A stretch of DNA of 10,820 nt from CAZJWR01 sp964549765 (GCA_964549765.1 CAZJWR010000093.1:1-10820), one strand, 5' to 3'. Shown: positions 1 through 8,655, counted from the first letter of the stretch. Made by a program: numbers and translations. The notes: generated from the letters alone by a model not told the origin.

Positions 1-102
1 AGGACAGCAATCTTCCACCGGAGCCGCGCCTCCTTTGAAGATATAGTTGATTAGGTATACGGCATCACCGATGTTGACGGCATCGTCACCGTCCGCATAC
101 TC
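1..102 (-). pseudogene. Out-of-frame third dockerin repeat, remnant running off the window
   Basis: Read from 102 down to 1 this stretch has no stop and encodes a dockerin type I half-repeat with the core NIGDAVYLINYIFKGG followed by AAPVEDCCP at the window edge. It lies just past the stop codon of the dockerin protease (TAG at 121-119) but in the +1 frame relative to it, so it cannot be translated as part of that protein as it stands. The first acidic position of the calcium loop, Asp in the two in-frame repeats (GD), is Tyr here (EY), which suggests loss of constraint. The 17-nt offset from the end of repeat 2 is not a multiple of three. Either a frameshift has cut a three-repeat dockerin, or this is the tail of a second dockerin gene left by recombination. 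Its end lies outside the window. Confidence 0.7.
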
Positions 103-118
103 CAGGCCAAGCCACACT

Positions 119-3100
119 CTATGGCTCAAAATAGCACGGCGGCTCACCGCTCTTGAATATGTAATTTATGAGAAGTACTGCATCACCAATATTAATCGCG
201 AGGTTACAATCTGCATCTCCGGCGGCCTCAGGCTCGGGCGGTGCTCCTCCCTTAAATATGTAATTAATAAGGAATACCGCGTCAGCGACATTGATCGCTT
301 CATCTCCATTCGCATCACCATTCAGATAATCAAATCCTTCATCGAGAGTAAACGAATAGCTTGTGGTTTCGCCCGTCATAGGAATCTGCATGTCAGCCGC
401 AAGAACCACTTCGAAGGAACCATTTATTTTGATGATTGCTGAATACGTCGCAGACGGATCAGCGCCGGTTTCAGCCACAAATGATATAATATAATCACCG
501 GGCAATGGATCGTAGATAACTACCGAGTCATTCGGATCCTCAAAATAATCGGCCGGCGAAATGCCTGTGATAAGATTGCCGTCGGCATCCTTGCCGAACT
601 GCGAACTGGTCGGATCCTCGACAATAATATTTACGGGGCTGTATGCCACGACAGTCATGGGGGCGAGGGGATTCGATTGACCGGTCAATCCCTTGATGCA
701 AAAATTCGCGGAGTTATCCAGGTCGTATAAATCCAACCACAAACCGCCATCTTTGTAATAACTCTGGCCAGGTTGAGAAGATGATTCGACGATGGTGCGA
801 TACGAAGCGCCGAGGAGAACCGAAACCTCTGAAGTCCTATCATATGCCTGCCCGCCCTGTGAGAGAGACACATAAATATAGAACTCGTCTCCAGCCGAAA
901 TATGAACTGGAGCCGATAAATCAACCGTATGAAAACCTGGATTGACATAGGTTCCTGTTTTGGTGGCCAGAAGATCTTCCAGCTGACCACCTTCAAAGCG
1001 ATCATAGACTTGCGCCGTGTAGTCTACGTTATTGGTTGCAGTGACGAAAGATACGGCCTGCAGGTCATCGTCGGCAATTGCCGTAAAGGCGTTAAATGCT
1101 TCGCTGACTGTAACTAGGGTATCTCGCCAGCCATGGAAATCATGGAAATAAATAGTTTTGTACGGCATCGGAACAACATTACTAAATGAGACGGCACCCA
1201 TTTCGGGGTGCTTCCCACAGTGTTTATCGTAGTAAGAAATCCAGAAGTAGCCGGCATCTCCCCAGTCTGTACCCCAGCTATTCTTACAGAGCCATGCCCC
1301 AAGATGCGGAGCTTGGGTTATCCTATTATCGTCCCATCCCACAAGGGCAACTGCGTGATTGGGATCTTTGTCGTCATCAGGTGGCTGATACTGGTTATTT
1401 CCCAATATAAAGCCATACGCGTATAAGCACGTCCCGAGCGCACCATGATTCATAAGCTGATATTTAATGGCGTCAATACCGCTTAGATCAGTACCGGCAT
1501 TGAACCATTCGATATCCCGAACATAATAATAGTGATAGTCTGGGGAAAAGCGGTCAGGAGGAACATCATAGGACTGCCCGTCGATATCCCTTACGGCACC
1601 CTCACCGCGGGTCAAGTAGGCGGACGCCACACGATAATCACCGCCCTGATGCACTTCCAGACCCAAACCGCTGGGCGGATCGAGATCATCGTTGTTATGC
1701 TCATTGAAGCCGTTCCACCAGTCCAAATGGTATTCCGCAAGATCGGGTTCGCCAGACTCCCCCGTTGACGCCCAGTAATCGGTCATCATCAAATTGCTTT
1801 CTAGTGAGGCCATCGTTCCGTGAGTCCAACAAGTGCCACCGGTCTGATCCTTAATCGATGAAACATAATTATTCCCTCCCACATCGCGAAGATCGTAAGC
1901 ACTGGGTGGACCTGGATCTGGGCGAATGGTAAAAGTCCAAGAGAGGGGTGATTGCAGTGCAATCCCTAGCCTGGATTCAATCCCCGTTGTTAGTTCAACC
2001 GTTACGATTTCATCGAGAGCAAAAGCTATATCTGGTGCGAATTCTATTGTGTACAAATATGGATAATAAGTAAATATCCCTGAATGTACACCAGACGAGC
2101 TTCCGGTTACAGTGAAGCTCCCGCCATCAATAGAAGCTTCATTGATATTTTCATCGAAGACCACCGCCACATGTGTTTCCGGAGATACGTTCGTCTCATC
2201 GTCATCCGGCGTCGTCGAGGTTGCTGCCGGCGCCGGGGGCGCTGCCAGATTACGGCAAACGGAAATATCGTAGGGGGAGCCATCGTTGGCGACGATTACA
2301 TCCATATCGCCATCATTCTCAATATCTGCGGCACATACCGATAATGGATAAGATCCTACCTTGTAATATAGAGGCATTTGATCAAATAATCCGGTTCCAG
2401 AATTACGAAGAATAACGATATATCCATTACCCAGCATATAGTCAAGAACGGCGATATCTAAATCTTGATCGCCGTCAAAGTCAGCAGCACAAAGAGCAAT
2501 CGCATAGATATCCAAAAAATATAAAGTTGCCGGTTCTGCGAAACTGCCATCCCCGTTGCCAAATATGACGGAAATCCCGCCGTAGTCGCGTGCGACGGCG
2601 GCGACGTCAACGTTGCCATCGTTATTGAAGTCACCGGCCACAATATCCCGGGGATATTCACCAACCCCGTAATAGACGGTGTTCTCCTGAAATGTGCCAT
2701 CCCCATTATTTAGCATGATCGATAGATTATCCGTGTTGGCATTGGATACAATCAGATCCAGCGACCCGTTGTTATCACAATCAGCCGCAGCTATTGACCT
2801 CGTATATTCTTCGGTCTCCGGTCCAACTTCATAGATTGTTGTCGACACATAATTACCAGAGCCGTCGTTTATTAGTACTGATACATTGTTCGATTCGTAA
2901 TTTGCCGTGGCCAAATCCAGATCGCCATCACCATCAAGGTCCGCAAGGCACAGGTCAAATGGACCGGATCCGGCAATACCGTTAGAATAGTCTATCGGCG
3001 ATTCAAATATACCATCACCATAGTTTTTCAATATTGTAATCCCCTGATCTCCTGCACCATAATTGGCTATGGCTATATCTATGTCGTCATCCTTATCAAT

Positions 3101-5452
3101 GTCGCCGACGCAAAGAGCCCGAGGAGAATAATTATCGCCTTCGGGAAAGGTCCAACCGTACTCCGGGAAAGTCCCGTCTCCATTATTAATGTGAAGCGTA
3201 TATTCGTTAAACGCAATGGACACGGTTGCCATATCCACAAATTCGTCATCATCTAGAAAACCAGGAACTATGTCCGTAGCCGCCCAACCTGTCCCGTATC
3301 TCTCTTGAGCCGCAAATGATGCAGATCCTTGCGTTGCCGCGATAGTAAATGACCAGCTATAACCTGCTGGTAGCGGTTCTCCGTTCAAAGAAGTAATATC
3401 TTTCGTTAATGTCACCGTTACAACCTCGCCCATTTTAAATGTCGTCGGTCCATCAAGAGCGTATGCAACCGTCCGTGATGGGACGTCATAAGTGACGTTG
3501 CCGTGATATAGCCCGTACATATTCCCTGTCACGATAACACTGCTACTCGTGAATAGACTGGCTTTCATATCAATATTGAAGGTCGCCGATATGTCCCCTA
3601 TAGCAGAATAACCGGTCTCATTTGGCGAGGGATCAGTTGAAAGAACATGCGGGACCTCCGATCCGGGATTCAGGTGATAGACACCAGTACCATCGGTTCC
3701 GCAGAATATGTCACCGTCCAGATCCCGTGTCACGGAAAGGACCCGGGGATTATCAAGACCATCGTTGATAATTTCCCATGAATTCCCGTTATCCCGCGAC
3801 CATATCACACCACCGAGGCCGCCGGCATAGACGTCACCGCTGGCGTCCGTCATTATATCTTCGACAAGCCATCCCCAATTACCCACAAGCGGCCAGGTGG
3901 CACCGTCGTCGGTGGAACGATATACTCCATAAACCCCGGCGAATATATCGCCATTGGCGTTTGTGGCCAGCGAACGGATACTGTTGCTTTCCATCCCCAC
4001 TTTTATCCAAGTAGTGCCATTATCCGGCGATTGATAGACGCCATCCTGCTCGGTCCCCGCATAGACGTCGCCTGTTGGAGAAGCGACGATGGAATAGATA
4101 TTCGTTCCGTCCATTCCCGACAAGGACCAGTTGCCGCCGCTATTGGTGGACCGAAATATTCCGGAATTGGTAGCAACGTATAAATCGCCGTTGGCATGAA
4201 TCGTGACATTCCGAACAGCTGTCACCGTCAAGCCGTTGTTCGCCTCCGACCAACTGACGCCGTCATCGGTCGAGCGAAAAATACCTATCCCCCAAATGCC
4301 GGCATACATATTTCCCGCATCATCAGTCACTATCGCCATCACGTTGTCGAGGAAATCTGCGGCTTCCAGACCGTCGTTTGATTCGAGCCACTCCTCACCC
4401 TTGTTGGAACTGCTGAATATACTTCCTATAATACCGGCAAACAGGTCCCCAGTCGACGATATGCCCAGAGATTGGACAATAGGCGCCACCAGACCGTTGT
4501 TGATCTGTTCCCAGGAGCTGCCGCCGTTTGATGAACGATAAACGCCTTTGTCGGTTGCGCAGAAGACATTGCCGCTCGCATCGGTGGTGACGGCGATAAT
4601 CCAGAATCCCTCCATGCCGATCGTTGTCCAGCTGTCACCATTGGTAGCGGATCGGCGGAGTCCGCCGCCGCTAAGATCGTGGTAAATAGTTCCGCTGGCA
4701 TCGATATACAGGCACCAGCCGGAGGCGTAATCTACCTGCGTCCACGAGCCACCGTTATCGGTCGAGCGATACAGCTCGCTCCAGTATGTTCCGGCAAATA
4801 TATCATCCCCGGGGCTTACCGCGAGTCGGTTGATCGTATTATCCAGCGGAGCTTCGGTGATAAGCGTCCAGGAGTCACCGTTGTCTTCCGAGCGAAATAT
4901 GCCGTCGTCGGTGCCCGCGAAAAGGTCGCCTGTGGAGTTGACGGCCAGCGATTTGACATATGTATTGGTCATGCCGGTAACCGTCAGGTCCCAAGTGCTG
5001 CCGTAATCTGTCGAACGAAATAGGCCGTTCGCCCCGGCAAATACGTGGCCGGCTGGAGTGATTGCTATCGCCTGAATGTTGGAAGCGGTGATGCCGTCGC
5101 CCACAGGCGACCAACTCTGTCCGTTGTCCGACGAGCGAAACATCCCGCCGCCCTCGGTACCACAATACAGCATACCCACGGTTTCATCGTAGGCCAGACA
5201 CTGCGTTCCGAGGTGTGTCATGCCATTGTTGACCGCAGCCCAGTTCTCGCCATCATCATATGACCGGAATACACCTGCCCCTGAGGGTCCGTATCCCGGG
5301 CGGTGCGTACCGCAGAACAGATAGCCTCCGCCGGCGATGACAAAAGACGAGGCAAATCCTCCCTCGGGACCATTCGTCTGTTCCCAGACTTGAGCCAAAG
5401 CGGCAATTGCAGTCAGCAAACACATACTACAGGTTAGAATGATGGAACGCAT
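119..5452 (-). CDS. Secreted multi-propeller papain-family (C1A) cysteine peptidase with dockerin
   Basis: A 1777-residue exported protein. Residues 1-20 form a signal peptide ending ALA before Gln21. Residues 62-598 carry 13 Asp-box motifs (S-x-D-x-G-x-x-W type) about 41 residues apart plus a degenerate fourteenth. A Big_5-like beta-sandwich (about 600-705) ends YSWSFTI. Seven FG-GAP/VCBS repeats follow (about 720-1070, for example DLDGDGDLDLAT), then a second Big_5-like domain (about 1073-1178) ending LSWTFTI. The C1A peptidase (about 1184-1428) has all catalytic residues: Gln1203, Cys1208 in GGTCWTHG, His1366 in DPNHAVALVGW and Asn1391 in KNSWGTDWG. A lectin-like domain (about 1431-1590) often follows such peptidases. 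An unassigned beta-rich stretch (about 1597-1703) precedes two 33-residue dockerin repeats (1712-1777). No I29-type propeptide is evident. It probably cleaves proteins outside the cell or at its surface, with the propellers and lectin-like domain binding partners; the substrate is unknown. The start is fixed by an ideal ribosome site and the signal peptide. Confidence 0.93.
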   Translation of the reverse strand: MRSIILTCSMCLLTAIAALAQVWEQTNGPEGGFASSFVIAGGGYLFCGTHRPGYGPSGAGVFRSYDDGENWAAVNNGMTHLGTQCLAYDETVGMLYCGTEGGGMFRSSDNGQSWSPVGDGITASNIQAIAITPAGHVFAGANGLFRSTDYGSTWDLTVTGMTNTYVKSLAVNSTGDLFAGTDDGIFRSEDNGDSWTLITEAPLDNTINRLAVSPGDDIFAGTYWSELYRSTDNGGSWTQVDYASGWCLYIDASGTIYHDLSGGGLRRSATNGDSWTTIGMEGFWIIAVTTDASGNVFCATDKGVYRSSNGGSSWEQINNGLVAPIVQSLGISSTGDLFAGIIGSIFSSSNKGEEWLESNDGLEAADFLDNVMAIVTDDAGNMYAGIWGIGIFRSTDDGVSWSEANNGLTVTAVRNVTIHANGDLYVATNSGIFRSTNSGGNWSLSGMDGTNIYSIVASPTGDVYAGTEQDGVYQSPDNGTTWIKVGMESNSIRSLATNANGDIFAGVYGVYRSTDDGATWPLVGNWGWLVEDIMTDASGDVYAGGLGGVIWSRDNGNSWEIINDGLDNPRVLSVTRDLDGDIFCGTDGTGVYHLNPGSEVPHVLSTDPSPNETGYSAIGDISATFNIDMKASLFTSSSVIVTGNMYGLYHGNVTYDVPSRTVAYALDGPTTFKMGEVVTVTLTKDITSLNGEPLPAGYSWSFTIAATQGSASFAAQERYGTGWAATDIVPGFLDDDEFVDMATVSIAFNEYTLHINNGDGTFPEYGWTFPEGDNYSPRALCVGDIDKDDDIDIAIANYGAGDQGITILKNYGDGIFESPIDYSNGIAGSGPFDLCLADLDGDGDLDLATANYESNNVSVLINDGSGNYVSTTIYEVGPETEEYTRSIAAADCDNNGSLDLIVSNANTDNLSIMLNNGDGTFQENTVYYGVGEYPRDIVAGDFNNDGNVDVAAVARDYGGISVIFGNGDGSFAEPATLYFLDIYAIALCAADFDGDQDLDIAVLDYMLGNGYIVILRNSGTGLFDQMPLYYKVGSYPLSVCAADIENDGDMDVIVANDGSPYDISVCRNLAAPPAPAATSTTPDDDETNVSPETHVAVVFDENINEASIDGGSFTVTGSSSGVHSGIFTYYPYLYTIEFAPDIAFALDEIVTVELTTGIESRLGIALQSPLSWTFTIRPDPGPPSAYDLRDVGGNNYVSSIKDQTGGTCWTHGTMASLESNLMMTDYWASTGESGEPDLAEYHLDWWNGFNEHNNDDLDPPSGLGLEVHQGGDYRVASAYLTRGEGAVRDIDGQSYDVPPDRFSPDYHYYYVRDIEWFNAGTDLSGIDAIKYQLMNHGALGTCLYAYGFILGNNQYQPPDDDKDPNHAVALVGWDDNRITQAPHLGAWLCKNSWGTDWGDAGYFWISYYDKHCGKHPEMGAVSFSNVVPMPYKTIYFHDFHGWRDTLVTVSEAFNAFTAIADDDLQAVSFVTATNNVDYTAQVYDRFEGGQLEDLLATKTGTYVNPGFHTVDLSAPVHISAGDEFYIYVSLSQGGQAYDRTSEVSVLLGASYRTIVESSSQPGQSYYKDGGLWLDLYDLDNSANFCIKGLTGQSNPLAPMTVVAYSPVNIIVEDPTSSQFGKDADGNLITGISPADYFEDPNDSVVIYDPLPGDYIISFVAETGADPSATYSAIIKINGSFEVVLAADMQIPMTGETTSYSFTLDEGFDYLNGDANGDEAINVADAVFLINYIFKGGAPPEPEAAGDADCNLAINIGDAVLLINYIFKSGEPPCYFEP
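122..319 (-). repeat. Two tandem 33-codon dockerin type I repeats
   Basis: The last 66 codons of the protease gene are two equal 99-bp units (319-221 and 220-122), encoding GDANGDEAINVADAVFLINYIFKGG and GDADCNLAINIGDAVLLINYIFKSG in outline. Each has an Asp-rich loop followed by the DAVxLINYIFK helix, the calcium-binding loop-helix pattern of dockerin type I. The second loop is altered (CNLA in place of GDEA), so its calcium binding may be weak. In cellulosome bacteria dockerins bind cohesins. In non-cellulosomal bacteria, as here, the partner is usually unknown. Confidence 0.85.
2279..3283 (-). repeat. Seven FG-GAP/VCBS-type repeats within the protease gene
   Basis: Seven acidic loops of the form D-x-D-x-D-G-x-x-D-hydrophobic start near residues 732, 784, 838, 891, 941, 991 and 1043, spaced 50 to 54 residues. 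The first is degenerate (FLDDDEFVDMAT). The others include DIDKDDDIDIAI, DLDGDGDLDLAT and DFDGDQDLDIAV. This is the calcium-binding loop of integrin-alpha-type FG-GAP blades, and seven units are what a closed seven-bladed propeller needs. The units have diverged in DNA and are not recent duplications. Confidence 0.85.
3776..5272 (-). repeat. Thirteen Asp-box (BNR/YCF48-like) repeats within the protease gene
   Basis: Asp-box motifs start at residues 62, 105, 145, 186, 228, 266, 305, 346, 392, 433, 473, 511 and 550, for example FRSYDDGENW, FRSSDNGQSW, YRSTDDGATW and WSRDNGNSW. Each is usually preceded by a GDxFAGT-like strand. A fourteenth degenerate unit (VYHLNPG, residue 591) closes the series. 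Spacing is 38 to 46 residues. Such repeats form beta-propeller blades in sialidases, YCF48 and sortilin-type proteins. No sialidase catalytic residues are apparent, so binding rather than glycan hydrolysis is likely. Confidence 0.85.
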
Positions 5453-5456
5453 GGTA

Positions 5457-5464
5457 ACCTCCTT
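5457..5464 (-). promoter_or_regulatory. Ribosome binding site of the dockerin protease
   Basis: On the minus strand AAGGAGGT lies 4 nt before the ATG at 5452-5450. It is an essentially perfect anti-16S match at normal spacing and settles the start of the protease gene together with its signal peptide. Confidence 0.85.
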
Positions 5465-5602
5465 TGAGCACGGCGCGGGATAACGGCGATTGGAGTAATG
5501 AGATAAGGCGGTCCAGGCACATTTAGGCGCTGAAACCCATGCAAAGTTGCGTGTGTAAAGTATTGCCCCGAAGTCCGTTCCCAGTGTCGCTCAGTTAATG
5601 CT

Positions 5603-5631
5603 AAAATATATCTATTATTTCCAATTGTCAA
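5603..5631 (-). promoter_or_regulatory. Putative sigma70-type promoter of the dockerin protease
   Basis: On the minus strand a consensus -35 box TTGACA (5631-5626) is followed after 17 nt by TATTTT (5608-5603); TATATT (5610-5605) is an overlapping alternative at 15-nt spacing. The segment between is AT-rich and lies in the 269-bp gap between the kinase stop and the protease start. Transcription from here would give a 5' leader of roughly 140 nt. The match is by eye; the -10 box is imperfect. Confidence 0.5.
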
Positions 5632-5721
5632 GGGGAATCGGCGCCCGTTCTTTCCTGAAGGTCCGGCTACACAGGTAATCCAATACGAACACCGTTTGCG
5701 ATGAGTATAGGGGACTCAGCC

Positions 5722-5748
5722 CTAAAGGATATCCCCCTCTCCCTTTAG
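5722..5748. other. Inverted repeat spanning the kinase stop codon
   Basis: CTAAAGG (5722-5728) and CCTTTAG (5742-5748) are perfect 7-bp inverted repeats separated by 13 nt. One arm contains the TAG stop codon of the kinase gene. The RNA hairpin would be only moderately stable and no U-tract follows on the minus strand, so it does not look like a standard intrinsic terminator. It may be chance. Confidence 0.25.
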
Positions 5749-8655
5749 AATTGTGCGAATCCGTCCCGATTCGTGGACCAACCCCCGCTGTTCCGCATCC
5801 CGAAGAGCCTCCTGCAAGATCATGCGGCCTCGGCGATGGTCCTCATCGGTCTCGCCATAGTCAACCAGCACCTGTCCGAACAACCGCTGAACGATAATCA
5901 CGTTCTCCATATCGCCGCGTTGTCGTAATTCGTCGATAATCTGATCGAAGTTTTCCCGATTCACCAATGTCCCGGCACCACGCACGGCAGTCGATGCCAG
6001 GTATGCCGACGATAGCAATTCCATGTCCCGGTCGCCGGCCGCCCTGGCATACCCCACAGATAACTCAGAATAGTGTTTGCTGGAGTCATACCGTTCATCA
6101 AAATAGTAAAGCTCCGCCAGGCACCAGCAGTTGAAGGCCATGGATGAAGTATCCAGCGATTGCTGCGCGTATTCGAGCGCCTTATACATATATGGCTTGG
6201 CTCGTTCCGGTTCGCCGAGATAGCAGTAAGTCAGTCCCAGATCGCCAGTGACGCTTATCATATTGGCGGTGTCGCCCCCCCTGATAAATTCATTCAGCAC
6301 CGTATTCAGAATAGTGATGGCGCTATCGTACTGACCGAGATTCATGAGCGAAGCGCCGATGCCATATTGCGCCAAGATGCCTCCCGGTTCGTCTCCTATT
6401 TGCCCATACTCTTCTCCGGCGCGATCGAAATAGTGCTTGGCAACGCGATAATCCCCCAGGGCCGTATAACTGGCCCCGATGCTATATAATTCCTGGGCCG
6501 TGCTGGTTTTGTCGCCAAGATCGATATATAAGCTCAAGGCGCGCTCTGCAAATTGCAGAGCGGAATCGATTGAACCCAGCTGACTGAAGCACATGCCGAT
6601 ATTGTGTGTCAGGCTTGCCTCCCAGTCACGTTTTCCGATATCTTGTGCCAGTACCAGCCCTTGTCGAAAAAAAGACAGCGCCTGATCGAATTCCCCTTTC
6701 AGAAAATACATGGAGCCGATGTGCTTCAACTCCTCGGCTTCCCGCTCTCGGTCATTGAGCCGATGGAGAATATGTACCATGCGTTCCGCTGCCGCGATAG
6801 CCTCATGGTAATTCTGCTGCCTCTGGAATATATCCCTGAGCACCCAGAGCGCCGTTAATTCGCCGTCGAGATCTCCCAGCTGCCGGGCGATTATTGCCGC
6901 CGAATCGCCATAGCTCCGGGCTTTTTCATCCACGCGCTGGTTTTCATATGACTTTGCCAGTCCCATTAATGCTCGCGCCTCATCGGCCTTTAGATTCCGG
7001 GACCGGGCCTCTTTCAGCGCGGCCATGAGTTCTTCATCGGCCCCTTCGTGCTCTCCCTTATAGCTGAGAATCTCGGCTACGCCGATGCGTGCGGCAAGCA
7101 GGGATGGTTCTGTCTCAAGAGCTTTTCGATAGAGGCCGAGGGCGATATCGACGTCGGATTCCGCCTCCCGATTTTCAAACGTGTATTTTCCACGAAGGTA
7201 ATAATCGTACGCCACCGCATTCAGTCCTTCCGGTTGCCCCACTTGAGCATCTTGTATCGTTGTGGCATCGATATTCAAGGCCCGGCTGATCCCGCGCGCC
7301 AACGCCTCTTTGATATGCGAAAGGTTACTATACTTTTCCTCCCAGCGGTCAGCCCAGAGATTTGTACCGTCATCCGGATTCATCAACTGGACGGATATAC
7401 GAATGACTTCGCCGGTTTTCTGAATCGATCCATCCAGAATCAGGTTGACATTAAGTTGCTCAGCGATCGCCTTTGGGTCGATATCCGATTCCCGATATTT
7501 CATCACGTACCGCATCGGCGTGACCCCGATTGTACCAATGCGGGTAAGGTCAACAATCAGATCCTCCGTGATGCCGTAACTGAGATATTCATCGCCGGGG
7601 ACGCCGAGATTTTTTAAGTATAGAACCGCCAGGCGGTATGATGCGGTCATCTCGGGATTTCCGGAATATATATGCAGGCGCCATGGTTTAATGATTATGG
7701 CTGTCGCGATCAGCGCTACCAGTACTGCCAGTCCCCAGAGGAGCCTTGTGCGACGGCGTTTCGGCCGCCGCTGCAACGCCGACGGGGATAGACCGGCGGA
7801 ATCCAAGACTTCAAGATCATGCAAGAGCTCGGCCGCTGACTGGTAACGAGAATCGGGCGATTTTTGGAGCAGCCGGCTGACGATTTCCTGCCATCCCCGG
7901 GGAATATTCTTTGCGTGCTTATCAAGCGGCTCGGGGGTATCATGCAGAATTGAAAAGGCAACGGCGTCCCGCCGCTCTCGTTGAAAAGGCGTTTTCCCCG
8001 TGATCATTTCATAAAGGACGACACCGAGCGAAAAGAGATCGGATCGCGCGTCGACAGTTTTGCCCTGAAGCTGCTCGGGAGACATGTAACTGAGCGTGCC
8101 AAAAGTGAAGCCCGGTTGCGTCAGCTTGTCCGATCCAGCAACCGCCGCTAATCCGAAATCAACGATTTTCGCTTTCCCGTCCTTTTGTACAAGGATATTG
8201 GCCGGCTTGATATCCCGGTGAATGATACCGGCAGCGTGTGCCGCCCGAAGTCCTTCGCATATGTCACGAGTGAGACGCAGGATGTAAGCCGGTTGCGCTG
8301 CCTCTTGACCAATGATATCTTTGAGTGAGTGACCAGCCACGTAGTACATGGCAAAGAATGGCTGACCATTGAATTCACTGACTTCGTAGATCGTTACAAT
8401 ATTGGGATGGTCAAGCTGTGCGATTGCCTGAGCTTCGCGCTTGAATCGGGCGCGGCAGTCAGCATCCTGACACAGGTGCGGCGAGAGGAATTTGAGGGCG
8501 ACTTTCCGATTGAGCTCAGTGTCCTCGGCCAGATATACTTCGCCCATCCCTCCGGATCCGATTTTTCCGACAATCCGGTAATGCCCCACCATGGTATCTT
8601 CCGTCAGCGGAATATAGGTGCGTGTCTTGTCGTCGTCTCGGTAGTTTTCCGACAT
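5722..8655 (-). CDS. Membrane receptor-type Ser/Thr protein kinase with TolB-like and TPR regions
   Basis: A 977-residue kinase that should phosphorylate Ser/Thr of unknown cytoplasmic targets in response to an extracytoplasmic signal. The PknB-like domain (about 26-285) is complete: G-loop GSGGMGEV (33-40), Lys55 in VALK, Glu74 in helix C, HRDIKPAN with Asp148, DFG at 166-168, SPE at 192-194, Asp206 and Arg270. A basic stretch (RRPKRRRTR, 296-304) precedes one membrane helix (about 305-322), which puts the kinase inside by the positive-inside rule. Residues about 338-462 resemble the TolB N-terminal/FlgO-like region common in such kinases (YLSYGITEDLIVDL, LILDGSI). Residues about 480-960 are helical TPR-type repeats. 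The reading frame stays open to 8832, but the extra 59 residues look non-coding and lack a ribosome site. The ATG at 8655 has one and begins just before a normal kinase N-terminus. It is followed by the protease gene after 269 bp, so co-transcription is uncertain. Confidence 0.93.
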   Translation of the reverse strand: MSENYRDDDKTRTYIPLTEDTMVGHYRIVGKIGSGGMGEVYLAEDTELNRKVALKFLSPHLCQDADCRARFKREAQAIAQLDHPNIVTIYEVSEFNGQPFFAMYYVAGHSLKDIIGQEAAQPAYILRLTRDICEGLRAAHAAGIIHRDIKPANILVQKDGKAKIVDFGLAAVAGSDKLTQPGFTFGTLSYMSPEQLQGKTVDARSDLFSLGVVLYEMITGKTPFQRERRDAVAFSILHDTPEPLDKHAKNIPRGWQEIVSRLLQKSPDSRYQSAAELLHDLEVLDSAGLSPSALQRRPKRRRTRLLWGLAVLVALIATAIIIKPWRLHIYSGNPEMTASYRLAVLYLKNLGVPGDEYLSYGITEDLIVDLTRIGTIGVTPMRYVMKYRESDIDPKAIAEQLNVNLILDGSIQKTGEVIRISVQLMNPDDGTNLWADRWEEKYSNLSHIKEALARGISRALNIDATTIQDAQVGQPEGLNAVAYDYYLRGKYTFENREAESDVDIALGLYRKALETEPSLLAARIGVAEILSYKGEHEGADEELMAALKEARSRNLKADEARALMGLAKSYENQRVDEKARSYGDSAAIIARQLGDLDGELTALWVLRDIFQRQQNYHEAIAAAERMVHILHRLNDREREAEELKHIGSMYFLKGEFDQALSFFRQGLVLAQDIGKRDWEASLTHNIGMCFSQLGSIDSALQFAERALSLYIDLGDKTSTAQELYSIGASYTALGDYRVAKHYFDRAGEEYGQIGDEPGGILAQYGIGASLMNLGQYDSAITILNTVLNEFIRGGDTANMISVTGDLGLTYCYLGEPERAKPYMYKALEYAQQSLDTSSMAFNCWCLAELYYFDERYDSSKHYSELSVGYARAAGDRDMELLSSAYLASTAVRGAGTLVNRENFDQIIDELRQRGDMENVIIVQRLFGQVLVDYGETDEDHRRGRMILQEALRDAEQRGLVHESGRIRTILKGEGDIL

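Noticed and set aside
104..136. Programmed frameshifting to fuse the third dockerin repeat to the protease
   Set aside because: No slippery heptamer or RF2-like +1 site is seen at the junction (GAG CCA TAG), and the third repeat has lost a calcium ligand. Mutation or recombination is simpler.
47..442. 131-codon plus-strand ORF opposite the dockerin region
   Set aside because: It mirrors the strongly coding minus frame with its repeats and has no recognisable protein features or ribosome site.
3776..5272. Sialidase (neuraminidase) catalytic domain
   Set aside because: Asp-boxes are present, but more and closer spaced than in sialidases, and the arginine triad and other catalytic residues are not recognisable.
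7048..7617. 189-codon plus-strand ORF inside the kinase gene
   Set aside because: It lies wholly antisense to a clear TPR/TolB-like coding region and shows no domain of its own.
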